64,000 nucleotides of DNA from Anaeromyces robustus (GCA_002104895.1 MCFG01000080.1:62001-126000); one strand, 5' to 3'; numbered from the stretch's first letter, positions 24,441-47,989 are shown. Translations and numbers: made by a program. Notes: generated by a model not told the origin, from the sequence alone.

Positions 24441-24443
24441 CGT

Positions 24444-24917
24444 TGTTAAGGATTTGAATGGATTATAGATATAAGCCACATTATATCTATTAAATATTTA
24501 TTATTCAGCATGTTTATGCGCCCCAAATCCTTATACAATTTAATTATTATTAATTTTATTAATAATACAGTTGAATATAAATTATACTTTTATTTTATTA
24601 ACAAATTATATTCTTATCTTATATTATTTTAATATATATTACTATAATTAATATAAATATTAATTTACTTATATTATTGTATTGTTCAATGAAATGTATA
24701 AAAGATTGATGAAATATGTATTCTTACATTCTTTGTAAGATTATTAACCTAATAATAATCTAATAAAATATAATTATAAAATAATTAAACAAATTTAAAT
24801 AAAGAAACTATATTTATAATAAAACTTATAATAAAATTAATATTAGTGAACACCCTACGTATTAGATTATTGAGCATTTCGACCAAGTTAAACTTTAAAC
24901 CAAACTAAAACTTTACA
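24444..24917 (+). repeat. 3' LTR
   Basis: 474 bp, same start, end and sequence as the 5' LTR as far as can be read by eye. Confidence 0.95.
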
Positions 24918-26319
24918 ACATGTAAAGATTTGGAGTGACCACTAGGTTATTGTAGGAAATTAATAATAAATAATAATATAATATATTAAATTATTTATAA
25001 CACTATTGATTATTCACTTAATTAATTAGTAGATTCATTTATATAATATATATTTGTTCATTTATTTATGGTTGATATTTATATTTTATTTATTATTAAT
25101 TGATTGTTAATATCGACTCAAAGAGTCAAAATAAAATACATGAATTTATATATTCAAAAATCTATTCTAAATTATTACATGATTGGGCAAATTATTTAAA
25201 ATAAGAATTATATAATTATTTAATTATTATTTTAATTAAATAAATATAATATTAAGAACTAGATAAATTATTATATTAATTAAGTGAATAATAAATTAAT
25301 ATTTAAATAAATTTATTTCAATGAATACATATTATTAATTTAAGTAAATTATTATCTAATAATTGAGTGAATATATTTATTATTAATTAAATAAATAATA
25401 TTATTCCGAAAGGTAAAGAGTAAGGTTCGAACCAGAGACAACCAACATAATAATAGAAGCAGGTAGAACTGAGCCTAATTAGTAGCCATAATGGATCCAT
25501 ATCATTACAATACAGAATACATAAAATTTTAATGTAATTAATTTTTGTAGAAATATTTTAAGGATATGTCATTTACTTAAAAATAAACAAATTTTTTTAT
25601 TTGGTAAATACGTTGGATTTAAAGTTAAGTACATTGGATTGTTAATGTAACAGATATGTTAAAAAGAATATTTTATATAATATAAAAAAGTATTATTTTT
25701 AATAAATACTGAAGAAAGAAAATAACTTTAAGAGGAAGGAAATCCTTTTTTTTAATATAATATAAACAATTAGTCAATATGATCAATTATATTTTTAAAC
25801 AGTATATCTAATGTTATTAATATATTAATTGAATAAAATACGGATTTGAATAAAATTAATTGAAGAGAAAACAGAGTTAAAGAATTTCTTTAAAGATATA
25901 GTTTTTTATTAAAACATATAATATTAAAATTTATCATTAATGTTACGGTTACGTTTTTTATTTTTTTTTTTAAATATATTAATTAAACATTATTTTAAAT
26001 AATGTATTAAATTATATTAATCAATAATATAATAATTTCTACGTTCTTAGTTTTCATTTATAACTTTAATAATCTTTATTAAATAAAATTCATAAAAAGA
26101 ATGTTTAATATTAATAATAGTTAATAAAGAAAAATCGTTGTAATACTATAAACAATGAGAATTGATATAATGATATAATAATTGTAATTAAACTGTGATG
26201 ATAAATTTTAAAATAAAACTTTAAAAAATTAAAACTATACTCTTATATAAAATAATTATTATAATAATAAATAAATATATAAATAATAATAATGATAATA
26301 TTTAATTATAATAATTATA

Positions 26320-26328
26320 ATAATAGTA

Positions 26329-26363
<35 letters not shown>

Positions 26364-26413
26364 TTATAATAATAATAATAATAATAATATTTAATTATAA
26401 TAATTATAATAAA

Positions 26414-26467
<54 letters not shown>

Positions 26468-26487
26468 TAATAATAATAATAATAATA

Positions 26488-26542
<55 letters not shown>

Positions 26543-26545
26543 GTA
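26320..26545. repeat. (AAT)n microsatellite
   Basis: Long AAT arrays broken by AAATAATAAT units. Confidence 0.9.
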
Positions 26546-26662
26546 GTAAAAATAATTATTATGTAAATTCTCTTATTCTTAAATATTAATATATTATGTT
26601 TAAATAGTTTTATTAATAAATATATAAATAAATAAAAAATTAAATAAATAAAAATAAATAAA

Positions 26663-26785
<123 letters not shown>

Positions 26786-27329
26786 AGATAAATAGATATA
26801 TACGAAATAAATTGTTAAAAATTGTACTTTTTTTCGTAAATCTTAAATTGGCCAATCATAGTTTAAAATAAAAAAAATTGTACATTTATTTGCATTTTTT
26901 AAAGAAAATGGCTAATTTTTAATGTTAAATCCTTGATATTTAATTTTATAAATTTTATCATTACATACATTATATTGTATTATATTGTATTAACAAAATT
27001 TTAATATAATGTAATATAATAAATTAATATGAAATACAATACAATCAGATTATCTACAATTTTTTTACATTATCTATTACATCAAATATTCATTTATTAT
27101 ATTTATTATATAAATGAAAATAATTTAAAGAAAAATAAAGAAAAACAATACTTTATTAAATAAAAGTAAATATAAATATAAATATAAATTATAATAATTA
27201 AAATTTGTTTGTCAGGATAAATATTTTAAATAACAAATATTTTATTTTTTGTGCTGGAATTTCAATGCTTCTTTTATAGTGTTATTTCGATTTTGTTTTT
27301 GAAAAATTTTATGTAGAATCACTTAAATA

Positions 27330-27339
27330 GATAAATAGA

Positions 27340-27370
<31 letters not shown>

Positions 27371-27445
27371 ATAGATAAGTAAATAAATAAATAAATAATT
27401 AATTATATAGATAAAAAATAAAATAAATAAAATAAATAAATAGAT
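27330..27445. repeat. (AAAT)n microsatellite, interrupted
   Basis: AAAT array with GATA- and AAGT-type variants. Confidence 0.85.
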
Positions 27446-27624
27446 GAAGGTAATTTAAAATAAAAGGAATTACTGTATAACCAGTAATTAAAAAAGCATT
27501 ATTATGCTTTTTTATATTGTTACAAAATGATCTTTAAGAATATGTAACCATTTTATTTTATATTAGTTTTTTTAATGTTAATAAATGTTTAAATAAATAA
27601 ACAAAAAATTTATAGATGAATAAA

Positions 27625-27713
27625 ATAAATAAATACATAAATAAATACATAAATAAATAAATAAATAAATAAATAAAAAATAAATAAATAAATAAATAAA
27701 TAAAAATAAAAAA

Positions 27714-27768
<55 letters not shown>

Positions 27769-27770
27769 GA
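27625..27770. repeat. (AAAT)n microsatellite
   Basis: AAAT array starting with AAATACAT variants and becoming pure toward 27768. Confidence 0.9.
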
Positions 27771-29036
27771 ATATTTGAATAAATTTTTGTTAGTTTTTAT
27801 TCATTATATAATAATTGATAATACATTTTATCATTTTTAAATACTCTTTAAATTATAATATATTATATTATTTAGTATAACATATATTAAGTCAATTTTT
27901 CTATTAAAATTTTCAATGTCCATCTTTTTTTTTTTTTTTCACAACATTTATATTTTCATCCAATAAATAAATAAATAAATTATATATTATATTATATTGT
28001 AATATATTTGAATTTATAATTGATGGCTATATTTTTTTCAATATCCAGATAATGGAAAATATATGAATAGAAAAATAAATGAATAAATGAATATATACTA
28101 AATAAAAAATATTATTCCAGAAGGATAATTAATATTACTTATTATGTTATTATATTAAAATATTAAAATATACTAATACATAATATATGTAAACCGCATT
28201 AATTATTTTTTTTTAATATATCCTATTTTTTAATTAAGAATTATCCTATAATTTAGAGGAGATAATATTTTTTTTGGTAAAAAAAAAAATAATTTATAGT
28301 AAAAAAAAATAATTTAAATAGCTTTTATCATTATATAATAATATATAAAATAAACAATTTCTAATTTATTTATATCATCTTAATAATCATTTTCATCGTA
28401 AATTAAAATGTTTATTCATTAAATTTTCTTCCATGAGGATTAATTATTTTGTTTTCTTTTTTTTTTTTTTTAAAAAATCAATGTACAAAATTGAATTAGT
28501 GCCATAACCAAAAACAAATATTTCTTTTATTAATATTTATGGAGTGCTTTTGTTAGCTTTTTTTAAATAAAAAGTTGAAAAAAATATTATTTATTAAATT
28601 TTTCATAATAATAATAATATATAGTTTTGTTAATAATAATATTTTTGATAATAAATATATAAATTTTTTTTGTTTTTACTGTATATGTTAAAAAGCCAAT
28701 TATTTTAATATTTTTTGAATCCACCTTTATATTTGTATCATATATTAATATTATATTACATAATATATAATAATATATATTAAGGATATATCAATATATA
28801 ATTATATATATATTATTTATTTTATTTATTATAATAAATATAATAAATTATTTTTTGTATTGTAATAAAAGATAAATATTAATTATTTATATTATTGTAA
28901 TATATAATGTAATATAATGTAATAGAAATAAAAATATAAAATTTAATTAAAAATTAAAAACATAAAGTTATTTTACATTAATTAACATTTATATTTACAT
29001 TTTCAACAAATAATTATTTAATATTGTATATTAATA

Positions 29037-29122
29037 TTAATATAATGTAATATAATTGTAATATAATGTAATATAATTGTAATATAATGTAATATAATTG
29101 TAATATAATGTAATATAATAGG
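29037..29122. repeat. 21-bp tandem repeat
   Basis: About four copies of a unit containing taatataatgtaatataat. Related TAATGTAATA strings occur near 28905 and in inverted form near 29185-29240. Confidence 0.85.
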
Positions 29123-32100
29123 AGTAAATAAGCAATAATAATTTTTTAAATGTTTTTTTCTAAATAAACAAAATATCAATTTTTTACATTACATAATATA
29201 TTACATTACAATATATAGTATATATGTAATGTAATATATTAAAAAGTATTACTATTTATTTTTACATTTATATTTTAATTAGGGTACTAAAACTATTTCT
29301 TTTTCATTAATATGATCATAGTAAGTAAATAAATATATAATAAATTAATAAATTAATTGAAAAAAATTTATAAATAAATTAATAAGTTAATAAATAATTA
29401 AATAAATTAATATTAAGATCTATATATAAAATATTAAAGTTATATTTATGGTAAATATAATATTTATAATAAATTAATATGTATTTATGTAAATATATTA
29501 TAATTATTAAATAATTAAATATTTTGATTTTAAGTATTGAATTTTTTATATTTATTCCTAATTATTCCTAAGAAATAAATTTAAAATGATTCATCTTTTT
29601 ATTATTTATTTTATATATAATAAATTAATAAATAAATAAAATATATAAACATGTTTTTACTATTTTTTTTACTATATATGTTAATGATAAATAATTTAAT
29701 ATTTAATTTTTGAATTATATTAAATGTAGTAAATTTGTCCGTTTGCCTTTTTTCTTTACTATATATATACAATATTATATATTCATTAATTTTGTTAAAT
29801 TTATTAATATATAAAAAATTATAAATGAAATCTTAAATATAATTTATGTTATTTTCAAGATTTTCTATTTTTTTATATAATATTATATGAAGAATTTTTT
29901 TATAATTATAATTAATTTAAGTAATAAGCACTTTTAAAATATTTGATTAATTAGTTTTGTTAATTAGCTTTTATAATTATATTATATTGTTGAAAAGATG
30001 AAAAGGAAAAAACTATGTAAAAAGAGGTTTTCTTTTTAAAATATTAATAATTATTATTTATTTGTTATATATTTATTCATTTATTTATTATAATTAATGT
30101 TAAAAACTATTAATAATTTATTTACTAATTAATTTATTATTTATTTAATTTTGTATGATTTAAAAATGTATTAAATAAATTATTATTATAAAAATTATAT
30201 ATATTGAATATAATAACAATATATTATAACGAATATATTTTTATTTTATAAAAAAAAAAAAGAAATAAAAAAATCTTTTTATTATTACTAAAGTAATATA
30301 TGGTTATTATATTGATCAATATATTATTATACTATTTATAATAAATGAATAAAATGATTATTATATAATTAAAATATTAATATAATATATTACATTTAAT
30401 TATAAATACTAAACTATATATTTTTATCTTTATTGATATTTAATATTATTTAAATCAATATAAATATTTGAATAAATAAATAAATAATAAGTAAATAAAT
30501 AAGTAAATAAATAATAAACAAATATATATTCATAAATAAATAGATAATTAAATTTATTTATTAATTAAACTATTTTTTATCATTTTATTAAAATCAATTT
30601 TAAAATAATTAAATAGTATAATATATTATAATATATTATAATATATATTAATAAAATGATTTACTATAAAGACCAAGTAATAAATTATTAAATAAATATT
30701 AAATAGAAATATATAAATAAATATATTAATAAATTAAATAAAAATTTATAATAATAAATGAATAAGAAAATAATAACTAAATGAATGATTTTATAATATA
30801 ATATATATATTAAAAAATTTTTTTTATTTATTTATTATTCATTATATTAAAATACTTGTTTTTATTATAAATCAAAATTAAAATTTTTATTAATAAATCA
30901 AATCATAAAAAAATATTAAATAAAAGAATAAAATACAATAAAAATTAAAAAGTCTTTTTTTTTTTAAACTTTTAAAATTTAATATTTTTTTTTAAAAATA
31001 GTTAGTATAATCTTTTATAAAGTATATACATTTTTAAAAAAATTAAATAGACGTTATATTTATTTTACACGAGAGAAAAGAACAACATATATATAGTAAA
31101 TTTTTATAAAAATAAAATAATCAAAAATAAGATATTGAAATTTCAAATTTAAAAGTATATATCATTTTCTATAATATTTGCATTTATATAACAAGGCAAA
31201 AGAAAGTTTAAAATATTTTTTTACATATAAGTGACAGACAGAGAAAGCATTGCAGAATAATATACTAAATTTTATATTTACATGAAATCATATTTATGAT
31301 TAATAATGACCACATCTTTTAATAATATTTTATAGTAAATTATTAATATCTTTTAATAAAGCAAATAACATGTTTTTATTCTATAAAAGGAATAATAATT
31401 GACATGTTAAATAAAATGAGAAAATATATTTATTTTGATAGAACAAATTAAGACTTATATTATTTATTAATATTTATATTTTTTTTATCGTTGTTATAAA
31501 TTTCAAATTAAATATATTAAAGTCATACAATAGGTTTTAAAGTTTTTATTACAATTTATCTACAATATTTTATACGTAAGAAATATTTTATAATATATAT
31601 AGTAAATATAGTTACAAAAAACAAGTTATTCCTATTATTTATGTTATATATATATATATTTGTAAATAATAACTGAAAAATATATGAAATTATTAGTATA
31701 TTTTTTCAAATGTAACATTTTAAGATTTGGTAGTATATATATAAATGATAAATGATTTATTGAGTTTTATATATATTATTGTATGAACTTTAATCTAAGG
31801 ATAATATATATGTTAAGGAATAATAAAAAAAATATAGTATTTTATTAACATTATTGAAATTACAGAAATAATAAATATATATATAATATTATGAAATTGA
31901 TACTATAATGTTAATATATAATATTTAAATTATTAAATAAGTATTAATTAATACAATTTTCTCTCTGTCCTTTTATATATATCAATGAATTTAATGATAA
32001 TATATAATAATATTAATTTTAATATTTTTTATAAAATTTTTATATACATCAAAAATTAATTATGCAATTATTTATTTTATCTTTTTTTAATTATTTATAT

Positions 32101-32180
32101 TATTTGTATATAATATTTATATATAAAAAACATTACAGTATAGAGTTTTATTTAAAGATCATAATAGATCATAATTAAAA

Positions 32181-34529
32181 ATGTCGACTTTAGAATCAAC
32201 ATCAAGTCAACAAGGAATGAAGACATATTTATGTAGACATACTTGTGGTTGTAAACTTCGCCACTCCACAGAATTTACACGTTCTTCAGTATCATCTCAA
32301 GGTGCTTTATGGTATCACGAACATAATGATACCTTACATCCAAAACATAACTTAGATTGTGAATATGAACGTTACAGAAGTAATAGGAAAATAAAGGATG
32401 GAAAGGATAAAAATGGAAAAGATCTTAAGCATGATAAGGTACATACATTTTTCGTTATGTTTTTATATATATAATCTTATAATATGAATATTATTGAAAT
32501 TTTTTAAGTTTTGTAAAATGAGTAATAATTATAAGCCTATTTGTCTTTTTTATTGAAGTATGATAATATAATATAGTGTTATGATATTAATTTTCAATTT
32601 AAATAGAAAATATAAATAAAGTAAATACAGTTAAAGTTAAAGTTAAAATTGTTAATAGATATGAATATTAATTATTAGAATATTAGAATATTATTTCAAT
32701 TTTTTTTTTTTTATTTACTAAAATGAAATAGGCTAAATTAATTTAGTTTAAGTAAGAAATAATAAATTTATATCAACAAATATTTAAAAAAAATTATCAG
32801 TATTATAATTTTAGTGAATAAATAATGATAGAAAATAATAAATAAAAACAACAATATAAATATAATGATATTAAAAGTTTGTATTTATAGTAAAAATAGT
32901 ATGTATAATTGTAATGATAATAGAAATAAATAATTAAAAATTTAATATAAAGTAATATATAGTATGAATATAACAATTAATAATGATTAATAATATGAAT
33001 ATCAGGATAATAGATAGTTGTGTAGGAATAGTTATAATTATAAATAAATTATTTTTTTTCTTAAAAAAAAAAAAAAAAAATTAAAATAAAATAAAATAAT
33101 AATGATAAAATAAAAATAGGCTAGACAAAATAATTCTACATCTTCATCCATTAATGGTTCTTCAACTTCCAATTCTTTACAAGACATTGCTACCACTGGT
33201 GGTAATGTCAATTCATCAAACTTTATGCCAATTCAACCTCAACAAAATTATAATAATTTATATCCAAAGTTGTTATTCCAATCTTATCAGAAGAATCCAA
33301 TGGGAGGTAAGTTTAATTCTCAAGGTATGCCAGTTATTAACGGTAACGCTGATAATATTACAGGAGGAATTCGTAAAGATAGTAATGGTTCTGGTTCACC
33401 AACTTTACAATCAATGGCTAATCTTACTTCTAAATCTGTTCCATTATATCAAGAAGATCAATTTAAAAGAAAAGCATCTTTACAGGATGATCAAAACAAT
33501 AAGCGTCTTAGAGTTGCTATGGAAGGTATAACATATCCAAATCAATATGCATTTGACGAAACTCAATTTTTGAAAGCTGAAATTAAAGAATTACAAGAAC
33601 AAATTGATTTCCTTAAACTTCAGTATATTGAACAATTTTTACCAAAAGATAAAGTTGATGGTAACAATTATTCTAATAATATTAATTTATTAAAAAGAGT
33701 TGTTCCACAATTTTTACATGACATATGGTTTAAAAACTGTAAAAATACTACTGAATATCAAAAAAGAGTTATTGAAATTTTAACTACTATCATTGAATTC
33801 TTTGATCCAGAAAATAATAAGAATGCTACTGCTAGTTCACCATCAATTCCAAATAGTGGTAATGAAAATGTTCAAAATATTATGAATCCAGGAAATATTA
33901 TGCCAACTGAAAATTTAAATAAAACACCAACTGAAGAAACAACTGCTGTCGTTGATGATCCATTAAATCATACTATTGCTGATACTGTTAGCACTGTTAA
34001 TGCAGTTAATGCAGTTAATGCCATCAATGCTGTTAATCAAGCTATTGATAATAATCATTTTATTACTAATACTAGTTTAAATGAGGATGATTTAAGTAAT
34101 ACCAATTCAAGTACTATTGTAGCTAATAATATTGAAACTTTAGAAAGTATTAATGATACTACCAAAAATCCAACAATTATTAATATTGAAACAGTTCAAG
34201 CTCCTCCAGAGATTACAGAAGCAAAAGCTGCTGAACTTGCTGCTGCTACCCCTGTTATAAAACTTGACCCTGTTGCTACAACCACTATAGATTTAGCTGC
34301 TACTCTTGGTTCAATAAAAGATGATGAAACTGCTGCTGCGACTTTGAATAACACTATAAATGAATTAAGCCAGAAAACTAGTATTATAAATTCAATTCAA
34401 TTAACAACACAAATGGCACAAGCTGCACCGGCTGCTGTTAAACCTGAAACAACTCTTGTTGCTACTGCTGCTATCCCACCTACTTTTGCTTTACAAGCAA
34501 CTAATGAAATTGATGTTATGAAAAAATGA
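32181..34529 (+). CDS. Unrecognised protein with N-terminal Cys/His motif
   Basis: Two exons, 32181-32438 and 33120-34529, giving 555 residues. The intron ends in a normal AG and the frame continues. The N-terminal 65 residues carry C18, H20, C22, C24, H28, H46, H48, H53, H56 and C60 with aromatic residues between, a plausible metal-binding module that I cannot assign to a family. A Lys-rich linker and a Ser/Asn/Gln-rich region follow. Then comes a more ordered helical part (about residues 220-290: KAEIKELQEQIDFLKLQY, then VVPQFLHDIWFKNCKN and VIEILTTIIEFFDPE). The last ~200 residues are low-complexity Ala/Thr/Asn, including short tandem VNA repeats. The layout resembles a transcription or chromatin factor, but no function can be given. 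The exon codon use is clearly coding. Confidence 0.8.
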
Positions 34530-35419
34530 ATTTTATTATCTCAAACGTATTCATTTAATTCATAATCGCATATCAGAATATTTTAAAAACAAAATTATAT
34601 TAAATCATATATATACAAAGCATCTAATCATTTTAAATACATATTAAAACAAAGTAAATAACTATTATATATAAGAACAAAAAAAAAAAAAAAAAAAAAA
34701 AAAGTAAAAAAAAGGAAAGAACTGGGATTATTAGTACTATTATTTAGTTAATCATATATATATTAATATTTATTATTTTAAAATTAATGATAGTTAAAAA
34801 ATAGTTTAGGGTTTTTTTTTTAATTATATATTTAAATATTGTTCTTCATATATATATAATTTACTTTATATATACAATAATTTTTATTAGCAATGATTTA
34901 AATAGAATATATCATATATAATCATTGACATGACATAATTTAGCATGACCATGACATGACGAAATAGTATTCTAAAAATAAAATATTTATTTTTTTTTTT
35001 TTAATTTCTTTTTTATATATTTTTATTAATATATATTATATATATTATTAATTATATTATTTCAGTTGGTAAAATTATAAAAAAAAATTTAATATATATA
35101 TGTATATTTTTTTTTTTTCATTTTATAAATACTTATAATAATTAAATAAGTAGTATAATTGTATGTGAATAATATATATATATTTTTTAATATATATAAT
35201 TTTTTTTTAATTTTAACTTTTATAAATTTTATATAAGCATTTATTTTTTTTTTTCTATACTTGTAATCAATATAACAAAGCAAATAAATTAAATAATAAT
35301 AATAAAAAAAATTTTTTTTTACTCATAACAATTAAATATTTATTTTTTGTGTATTTCCTTTTTTTTTTATGGTTATAATTATATGTAAATAAAACAATTC
35401 AATTGTTGCTTTACATTAA

Positions 35420-35452
<33 letters not shown>

Positions 35453-35537
35453 TATTTTTATTTATTTATTTATTTATTTATATATTTATTTATATATTTA
35501 TTTATTTATTTATTTATTTATTTATTCATTTATTCAT

Positions 35538-35616
<79 letters not shown>

Positions 35617-36118
35617 TTAGATTATTTAAATGATTATTTAAATATATAAATAAATATATAAGTGATTATATAAATAAATTATTTTATAAATAAAAAAATT
35701 AATTAAATTTTATTCTTTCAAAATTTACCACTTTTTTGAACAAAATCAAATGAAAATAAAAATAATTGTAATTAACACTCATTTATTTATTTCAAAAATA
35801 TGTATAAGAATTGAATAATAATTATTTCTTTTTTTTTTTTAGAAAAAATTTTTATAATTATATATTTTATTTTGTTTTTTATTTGCAAAAGGTACATGCA
35901 TATATATTTTATTATATATAATATTTCATTAATGATTTCATATTTTTTTCTTTTTATTTTTTATTTTTTATTTTTTATTTTTTTTTTTTATTTTTATTAA
36001 TTTTTTTTTATTTATTCATTTTATTTATTTATTTGTTTATTATTATTTTTTTATTCATTTTATTTTAATCGTTTTTCAATTATTTTTAATATTAAACTTT
36101 TTTCTTTATATTTATAAT

Positions 36119-36166
<48 letters not shown>

Positions 36167-36171
36167 TTATT
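34530..36171. other. Convergent intergenic region
   Basis: Between the Cys/His-motif gene (+) and the 3' end of Vps8 (-). It holds an A-run near 34679-34703, the (ATTT)n array at 35457-35620, T-rich low-complexity sequence and (ATT)n at 36120-36167. No gene was seen. Confidence 0.6.
35424..35620. repeat. (AAT)n then (ATTT)n microsatellite
   Basis: AAT units to about 35452, then (ATTT)n to about 35620 with a few ATATTT and ATTC variants. Confidence 0.92.
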
Positions 36172-46013
<9,842 letters not shown>

Positions 46014-46372
46014 TGTTTAATATTATATATAATTTATCATTTCCTTCCTTATTAAATTAAAAAAAACAATAATCTTTGATTAATCGTATTATGTAATAAA
46101 AAATAATATACAGCATAAATTAAACTATTTGTTAATGCAATTATCCTATTTTAATGTTCAAAATTTAAACTTGTTAATTCTTAATAATATTTTTTAATTA
46201 TATTTTTTAATTTTAATATTTAAAAATTTAATTTTATTAAATGAATCAAACATATCACGTGATAAATATAATTTTTAATATAAAATTTTTCAATTAAAGT
46301 AAAAAAATTTACAACCTTTTTGCTAAAAATTTTTATTATTATTTTATAATTACACTAATCAAAATTTCAAAA
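46014..46372. promoter_or_regulatory. Shared head-to-head promoter of Vps8 and Nup42
   Basis: Only 359 bases separate the two start codons, which point away from each other. Nothing coding lies between, so both promoters must sit here. The sequence is AT-rich apart from the CACGTG palindrome listed separately. Confidence 0.8.
46254..46263. promoter_or_regulatory. CACGTG palindrome (E-box) in bidirectional promoter
   Basis: ATCACGTGAT is a perfect 10-bp palindrome containing the bHLH core TCACGTGA (Cbf1/Pho4/TFEB-like sites). It is unusual in this AT-rich setting and lies 119 bases before the Nup42 start and 241 before the Vps8 start. Binding is an inference. Confidence 0.5.
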
Positions 46373-47989
46373 ATGGTTATATGTGAATACTTTGTTAAAG
46401 GAATATGTCGTTTTGGTAACAACTGCAGAAATGAACATAGATACCCAAATTCTAAAAATTCTTCATTTGGCAATAATAATTTTAATAGTATGCGACTTTT
46501 AAATTAATTTCTTCAATTTTATATATTAAATATAAATTTCTTTATTAACATAATTCATTTAATATATTATAATTTATAAAATTCACAAATTTAAAATTAT
46601 AATTATTTTATATATTAGATAATAGACAAGATATCCAACAGTCATTGAATATACTGTAAGAATATAATACATAAATATGAAACAGTAATAATAATAATAA
46701 ATAATAATAATAATAAAATTGTTTAATAACTAAAGATTAATAGTTTTGGAGATTGTATTAATTTTCAATTTTATTTAATGGATTATATTATAGTAGAGCA
46801 GATTTAAAAACTGAAAGACCAAAATGGCCATTTTCATCATATGTAACAACGAAAGGAGGTGTAGTATTAATAGAAAACTGTGATGTATCTCCTGAAGAAC
46901 TTCGTTATAAATATATGATAGCTCAAACAACTGGACAAATGCAACAATTCGTATGTTAAATAATATAAATTAATAATGAACAAATAAATAAATAAAAAAA
47001 AAACCGCTTTAATATTTAAATTTCAGAATATTTAATAATATATTAAAAAATATTTTTATAATATTAAATATATATTCATAAAATCAATATCTATAATTTT
47101 ATATAATTAGAATATATATGTCCAAGAATTAACACAAAAAATCAATAATACTATTCAAACTATTCTTAGTAACCCTGAACAAGCAATACAGGGGAAAATG
47201 CAACAATCAAATAATTCTTCTTTTGGTCAACAAAGTACATTTGGTCAAAGAAATACATTTGGCACAAATACAAGTGCTTTTGGAAATACCTCAACGCCAA
47301 CACTTGGTTCAACCGGATTTAGTAATAATACAGTAAGTGCTTTCGGAAATACCTCAACACCAGCATTTGGTTCAACTGGATTTGGTAACAACAAAGCTAG
47401 TGCATTTGGAAATACATCAACATCGGCATTTGGTTCAACCGGATTTGGTAATAATAAAACTAGTGCCTTTGGAAATACTTCAACACCAGCATTTGGCTCA
47501 ACAGGATTTGGTAATCAAACTAATGCTTTTGGAAATACTTCAACACCAGCATTTGGCTCAACAGGTTTTGGTAATCAAACTAATGCTTTTGGAAATACTT
47601 CAACACCAGCATTTGGCTCAACAGGTTTTGGAAATAATACAACTAATACATTTAAAAATAATAACACATTCGGTAACGCATCAACAGCATTTGGAAATAA
47701 AAATAACACGGCAGGAGGATTTAGTTTCCTTAATAATAATAATAACAATAATACAACTTCAGCTTTTGGAAATACAAATACAACTTTAGGATTTGGCAAT
47801 ACCAATACAACTTCAGCATTTGGTAATATGAATTCAACTTTTGGAAATTCATTTGGTAATAATAATACTAATTCTGAATGTTATAGTAATGAAAAACAAT
47901 TATCTCCAGAACAAATTCAAAATTATGAAGCACCTGAGTTTACATTTAAAGCTATACCTGAGTTACCACCTCCTCAAAAATACTGTTGA
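46373..47989 (+). CDS. NUP42: Nup42/NUPL2-type nucleoporin (CCCH finger and FG repeats)
   Basis: Four exons, 46373-46487, 46619-46655, 46794-46950 and 47111-47989, giving 395 residues. The N-terminus is a CCCH zinc finger (ICEYFVKGICRFGNNCRNEH, residues 3-22). Next comes the conserved block RPKWPFSSY to EELRYKYMIAQ. About 220 residues of FG repeats follow, including near-identical 20-21-residue units with AFGNTSTPAFGSTGFGN. The C-terminus APEFTFKAIPELPPP resembles the Gle1-binding end of Nup42/hCG1. The expected role is the cytoplasmic face of the nuclear pore, helping Gle1 and Dbp5 release mRNA. It shares its promoter with Vps8. The order finger-core-FG-C-terminal helix matches fungal Nup42 well. 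Confidence 0.93.

Larger units (their letters stand above)
18041..24917 (+). mobile_element. Complete Ty3/gypsy chromovirus-type LTR retrotransposon
   Basis: A 6,877-bp element bounded by 474-bp LTRs beginning TGTTAAGG and ending TTTACA. The host bases ACATG are duplicated at 18036-18040 and 24918-24922. The order is LTR, PBS, gag, -1 shifted pol (protease, reverse transcriptase, RNase H, integrase, C-terminal chromodomain-like region), a 1.1-kb AT-rich 3' segment, a polypurine tract and LTR. Both frames are intact and I found no difference between the LTRs on base-by-base reading, so the insertion should be very recent. Coding composition is visibly richer in GC than the host genes. The PR-RT-RH-IN order and the GPxF-less, chromodomain-like end place it in the chromoviruses. 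Confidence 0.97.

Noticed and set aside
25396-25505. Functional tRNA gene around GGTTCGAACC
   Set aside because: The T-stem and acceptor stem do not pair on either strand, so only box-like similarity remains.
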